From contig OZ026607.1 of NCBI GenBank assembly GCA_964020085.1, positions 9,278,135 to 9,342,134 of the forward strand: a stretch of DNA of 64,000 bases. The letters are read 5' to 3'. Positions 60,098-64,000 of this stretch are shown here, one piece after another; the first letter of the stretch is position 1, and each line of letters opens with the position of its first letter. The position numbers and the translations under genes are program-made. Below the pieces are notes generated by a model that did not search any database, had not been told where the DNA came from, and saw nothing but the letters and a program-made list of their open reading frames with translations. The stretch comes from Micromussa lordhowensis. Its lineage: Eukaryota; Cnidaria; Anthozoa; Scleractinia; Lobophylliidae.

Positions 60098-60158
<61 letters not shown>

Positions 60159-60275
60159 GAATTGGATGGACGCACGCTATACATTGTTCATTCCTTAATT
60201 TACCTTTGTTACGTTTGTTAGCGACGTCATTTTTACGTCGGGTAGAGAGATTTCCAACATATCTTTTCAGATATG
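58915..60275 (-). pseudogene. Inverted, decayed duplicate of the 5' end of the coiled-coil gene
   Basis: The minus strand aligns with 19180-20060: upstream sequence (AAGATATGTTGGAAATCTC), exon 1 at 59583-59574 (ATGGTGTCAG then GTAAGTAAAT), exon 2 remnant at 59264-59248, exon 3 at 59152-59091 and its donor GTAAGTAAGT. Exon 2 has lost 12 nt, reads into TAA and its acceptor AG is now AC. The exon 3 acceptor is AA. It therefore cannot be spliced as the parent is. A roughly 540-bp insertion splits its upstream part at 59645-60190. Confidence 0.85.
59645..60190. mobile_element. Insertion in the upstream part of the inverted pseudogene
   Basis: Absent from the parental sequence between GTAAATGAATG and GCATACCTTG. 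Contains inverted ATAACATAGC (about 59650) and GCTATGTTAT (about 60043), alternating CACGTGCACGTGC tracts at 59950-60030, and a GATGCT...AGCATC hairpin. Boundaries from the paralogous comparison are approximate. Confidence 0.6.
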
Positions 60276-60308
60276 TTTGATTCTGGCCTAACGGCTGAAG
60301 CATCCTGA

Positions 60309-60333
60309 CTGATGAAGGGGTTATTCCCGAAAC
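60309..60333 (+). ncRNA. Hammerhead-ribozyme-like core
   Basis: CTGATGA at 60309-60315, a G-rich/C-rich mini-stem (GGGG...CCC) and GAAAC at 60329-60333 follow the order and spacing of the hammerhead catalytic core. The first stem II pair is A-C instead of G-C, and stems I and III are not convincingly closed by the flanks. Hammerheads are known in Penelope-like elements and in small tandem retroelements of animals. Confidence 0.3.
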
Positions 60334-62108
60334 GTCTCGAATTAACTGAATTGAGCACTTTCTAATGAACATTTTTTTGCATCCAAGCTTACCACAAAGT
60401 GCTACACAGCGTCTCAGTATATTTATTTGTTTTATATCTTTTCAGATGCCTGCTGTTTTGCTGATATTGCTGACCTTGATTAACATCTGATCTGACCAAC
60501 CAACTGACCAACTGATTTGAGAATGACTCATCGAAATAACCGCTCGCGCGCATGCGTCCTTGTCACGCGCGCGTGTCAGCCGTGCCCTGTTACTTATTTC
60601 AATGAATATTTCGAAACCTTCATTGTTTTTCCTAACGAGATTCTCATTTTCTCTGGTTTGTAAGCAAAAAGGAAAATTCGGAACCTACCGAAACAAACTT
60701 TATGGTCCTTAATTTAAGCATTCAGCGTTCCTTGAAACGTCGAACAAGGACTACCGCATTTTTTGGATTAAGGGCACAGGTCGTTTTGTTTCTAGAACTT
60801 GACATCTCCATTTGATCCTGGCGTTTATTTTTACTAGTATAATGTGCACACTGCAAACAAAATTGAAAAGTTAAGCTGTAAAATCTTGCTTCATTTGACT
60901 TGTACCAAGCGTATAATTTTCAGCAACACTTTAATTTAGCCGCAAAGCATTTTTTGTTTGTCACTATTTTCCAGAATGTAGACAACTTTGAAGGTGATTA
61001 TGAGAAGAATTTTTCGGAAGAAAAGTGTGTTTCGCTCGCTTTTCTCAGTGACATGCTTCATGATGACTTAAAAGAGTGAACAACGTCCGACAAATTTTCC
61101 CGTTTTTTTTATACCATGGTTTAGTGTAGATCAAACTGAACTGAACTGATGTTCACACGATCCAGTCGATGACGAATTTCAACAAAACAATTACTCCATT
61201 TGCTCGTGAAAGATGCAATGTGATTATAACAAACAAAGCGCTACGCGACTCATTTGTTAAGCCTGCTTTTTACTAGGACATAAACACAGGCACAATCAAT
61301 CGGTTCCAAGCCTCCTCGAGAAAGTACAACAAGAAGGCAGACGATGTTTACGCTTATGCTTATCCTTACAGCAGAGCATTCTCACTTGACATGAGTACAA
61401 GCACATGAAAACAAACATTTTATGTTTTGCTTGTGCTTGTGTTGTTCGCGTCCTCTATACCGTTACGCTAATGCTATGCTCATGTACATTTGTACACGCT
61501 CTAGCACTGATTACCTTAAAAAAATAAAATAAAATTAGAGAAACACATATTCCAATATCGATCAGTTTACACAATTCTTCTTAAGTTCCTCCTTCAGATT
61601 GTGATTAGTTGCTGTCAATTGTTATAACTCGCATGGATGATTCTCTGATGCTGTTACCGCGCGACTGCAAGCTAATTCTTTGCTAATTTTGGTTGATGAT
61701 GATACAGCACATTTCTCGTTGTGTTTTCCGCTTTCGCTTAAACTCGAGGAAGCGTCATTGTATCAATTGCGGAAAACGAAGAGACCTTCAGTTAGAGATT
61801 CTGGACGGAAAGTCTGGAAAGTCTTAACTCAGGACCATTAATTGTATAGGTAAGTACAAGTCCTACAAGTTCCGTCTTAATTTGAAAAGCAAAGTTACTG
61901 CCAATTGCCAATGATTGAGGGTTGCAATTGGCCACGAAATACCATGTGGTAAATGTACTCGAAAGATCTCGTTCGTCTACCTGGAATTCGAAAGGTGAAA
62001 TGAAGTCCAGCCGTATTAACAGTTCCGTAAATTGTAAGCACACAGCTTAAGATTTGAGGACATTTTGAAATGTTCACATGGAAATAAACAACTCACTTCT
62101 GCATTCAG
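60334..62108. other. Intergenic stretch without supported genes
   Basis: No repeat or gene stands out. A minus-strand frame at 62043-61792 has a protein-like stretch (TWYFVANCNPQSLAIGSNF) after an acceptor-like CCAG, but no donor follows. Confidence 0.35.
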
Positions 62109-62229
62109 ATTGCTGCAAAGACTACTACAGCAAGGGATCATTCACTACAACTCGTTTTCTTGTCAATATTCTACTTGTGGTGGCGCAGCGAGTGGAGAAC
62201 GACAAGAGCTATAATTCGGACGAACTTAA
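62109..62229 (+). CDS. Exon-like module 3 (paralogue of module 1)
   Basis: Preceded by CTGCATTCAG and followed by GTAAGT. 121 nt, open in the frame used by module 1 at both ends (CCKDYYSKG at the start, SYNSDEL at the end). In the middle compensating indels put it in another frame, giving FLVNILLVVAQRVEND instead of the Cys-rich sequence. Because the middle lies out of frame, one of the two copies is likely not under coding constraint. Confidence 0.35.
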
Positions 62230-62780
62230 GTAAGTATTCATGAATAGTATTTCCATCTTATTTACAAACGAGTATCAACTGAGCTTGAGATAAATAAGTT
62301 TACGCAAGCTTTGTGTGATTACTGAAACGGTTATGAAAGTCAGTGGAACCTAAGAAGTGTAGTTCTTGCACATTTTAGAGATGGTTGGCGCGGAAGTGTA
62401 AGTCAAAAGATGTCTTTGTAACTGAGCAGCTCTTAGACAAATTATGTTTTACAATGTGCATGAGGAATTAAGGTTCTGGAGCAAGTAACACTTTGTTTTA
62501 AGAGCGAAACTCAATGATAGATGTTTCTGCCACTTTAAGGGCATCACAGTACCCCTTCGAAGGACACCAACATAGCTCCTCCATTGTAAAGGTCTATAAA
62601 AGTTTGGCGAATGCAAGTGAAAAATTTCTTGGAATAACGAGTGTGTAAAAAATTCAAGTGGGCGAGGTTGTTCTTATTTCAGTCATCTATCTTATACCAA
62701 ATGCTTGAATTCAGTTATTTATTGATGGTTAAATTATTGATTGTTTTGATCATGGAAGGATAGTTAATAACCAGTATAAT

Positions 62781-62850
62781 ATTCAAAGTGGTTGTGGCCG
62801 CAGTAACTAATAAACGACGAGAAAGGTTATAATTCTGACAAATTGGAGTG
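62781..62850 (+). pseudogene. Exon-like module 4 (degenerate)
   Basis: Aligns with module 2 (ATATTCAAAGTGG, CGCAGTAACT, AAATTGGAGTGAGCA). About 680 bp downstream of module 3, as module 2 was about 580 bp downstream of module 1 before the large insertions. Confidence 0.4.
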
Positions 62851-63046
62851 AGCATTCATGTTTAATATTTCCGTCACAATGGAGGCCTAAGCTTAAGGTT
62901 AGTTAGTACGTTCGCTCAAATCAATTTGATTGTAGAAATATTGTTTAAGGTCAATGGATCCCAAGAATTGAAGTTAGTACTCTTGCTTTGTATCTGTATT
63001 TGACAACTAAACAATACCTATATTTCACGTTTTACCGCTCGAGATC

Positions 63047-63202
63047 TGGCCCCAGTTGTTCGTAGGCTGGATAACGCTAACCCCCGGATAAATCGCTATC
63101 CAGTGGATAAGTGTTAACAAAACAAACCACGCTATCCGCTGGATAGCGATTTATCCGGTGGATATGCGATAGCGTTATCCACCTTTCGAACAACCTGGGC
63201 CA
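63047..63202. mobile_element. Palindromic MITE with GGATAGCG repeats
   Basis: TGGCCCCAGTTGTTCG at the left and CGAACAACCTGGGCCA at the right are inverted. The interior repeats GGATAACGCTA, GGATAAATCGCTATCC and CGCTATCCGCTGGATAGCG, so the element folds into several alternative hairpins. 156 bp. Confidence 0.85.
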
Positions 63203-63842
63203 GAGTGCTATTTTTCCGGATTAAGAAACATGGCGTAAACCCTTACATAAAATGGACAATTATTTTTTATTTCTATTTATGTAAACAGTAACGTTGTGCA
63301 TCAGAGAATTCCGCTTCAAAGAAACCTTCAAAAGTGTATTTAGGGCATTCAAAAAGTACATTTATTGAAGGTTTTGATGTCTGTATTTCACATAAAAAAA
63401 AACTGAATTCCACAGTTTTTTACCAGCTTAGATCTGACTGCGATACTTCCAGATTCGAAACCATCGCGTAAAATTTTTAATGGAAAGCTGAGTCAGTTTC
63501 GGTTTCTGTTCTGTTTTGTGAACATTACACGTCAGTAAATGCTGCGTGTGTTTAGCCGCACTCTGATGGCTATCCAAGTGTGTGCGGTCAATATCATCAC
63601 ACCTGATTAAACAAGCGATGAATGGAAACGCACTTTACGAATCAATGATGCATTGGACATATGTCACATATCAACGGAATTAAACGTCTCGCTTTAGGGA
63701 GTTGTGAGAGGTTTGAATTGTTATTTGAAATCTGCAGCTGTGAACGCGTGCTTAGAAATTCATTCAACAATGAGACACAGCGAAGTAAGACCTTCTTTTA
63801 TAAAATAACTGAGCCACTACACGCGCTCTCATTGGTCGATAG

Positions 63843-63968
63843 GTGTGTTTAGATGAGAGTATGTAAACACGGTTGTGACGTTTTAGATGCGCGCGATTTT
63901 TTGAGAATTATTTTATAAAAGCAATAGAGTACTTTTTCCGTGTTTATATAGCCTCATCTAAACACTCG
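63843..63968. mobile_element. Inverted-repeat element near the window end
   Basis: GTGTTTAGATGAGAGTATG near 63846 and the inverse CCTCATCTAAACAC ending near 63965, with GTAAACACGG/CCGTGTTTA also paired. TTTATAAAAGCAATAGA inside resembles the right part of the insertion at 59645-60190. Confidence 0.55.
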
Positions 63969-64000
63969 GAGGGTTGGGGGAATTCTCGAAAGTTATGCAA

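Noticed and set aside
61792..62043. Minus-strand frame with WYFVANCNP, faintly like the extracellular part of GPR180/lung-7TM receptors
   Set aside because: The resemblance is a few residues, no donor site follows in frame, and no neighbouring exon with membrane segments is seen.

Overview
This is eukaryotic nuclear DNA, AT-rich, with GT-AG introns, no operons, and mobile elements in most intergenic and intronic space. The mix of small inverted-repeat elements, a Crypton-type recombinase, a PIF/Harbinger transposon, an L1-like LINE, a TNF-ligand exon and tRNA-derived SINEs suggests an invertebrate animal, most likely an anthozoan cnidarian (coral or anemone). The taxon is an inference; nothing here fixes it.

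Layout. 1-13058: a tandem array of a roughly 2.86-kb unit (four long copies and one truncated edge copy). It carries a 1163-bp transposon in copy 2, an 818-bp deletion in copy 4, a perfect 16-bp-stem hairpin and a tRNA-like pol III box pair in each unit. 13088-18070: degenerate DNA transposons, two palindromic MITEs, a broken Crypton-type tyrosine recombinase and the broken N-terminal part of a Helitron-type protein. 19334-32392: the main host gene, not visible as any long ORF. Seventeen small coding exons (10-96 nt) join into one 219-residue coiled-coil protein. Four 29+46-nt exon pairs each encode exactly 25 residues. Its introns hold a SINE with a 13-bp target duplication, a mobile inverted tRNA pair with a 15-bp duplication, a 436-bp fold-back and a complete nested PIF/Harbinger element. 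32393-38900: small elements, a 17-unit CCATTC minisatellite and the terminal exon of a TNF-like ligand (minus strand). 38918-42240: a broken L1-like LINE. 43190-46900: paired MITEs and otherwise featureless DNA.

46900-57800: an exon-like locus interrupted by a 132-bp palindrome whose central TTAA is itself opened by a 9.5-kb chain of TTAA-flanked elements, some with further insertions inside. 57800-64000: a related copy of the exon-like locus (from about 62100), a decayed inverted duplicate of the 5' end of the coiled-coil gene (58915-60275, minus strand), a hammerhead-ribozyme-like core and more MITEs.

How it fits together: the only host genes I can support are the coiled-coil gene and the TNF-like exon. 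Most of the rest is a stratified record of insertion into insertion, several layers of which can be ordered because target-site duplications or paralogous empty sites are preserved.
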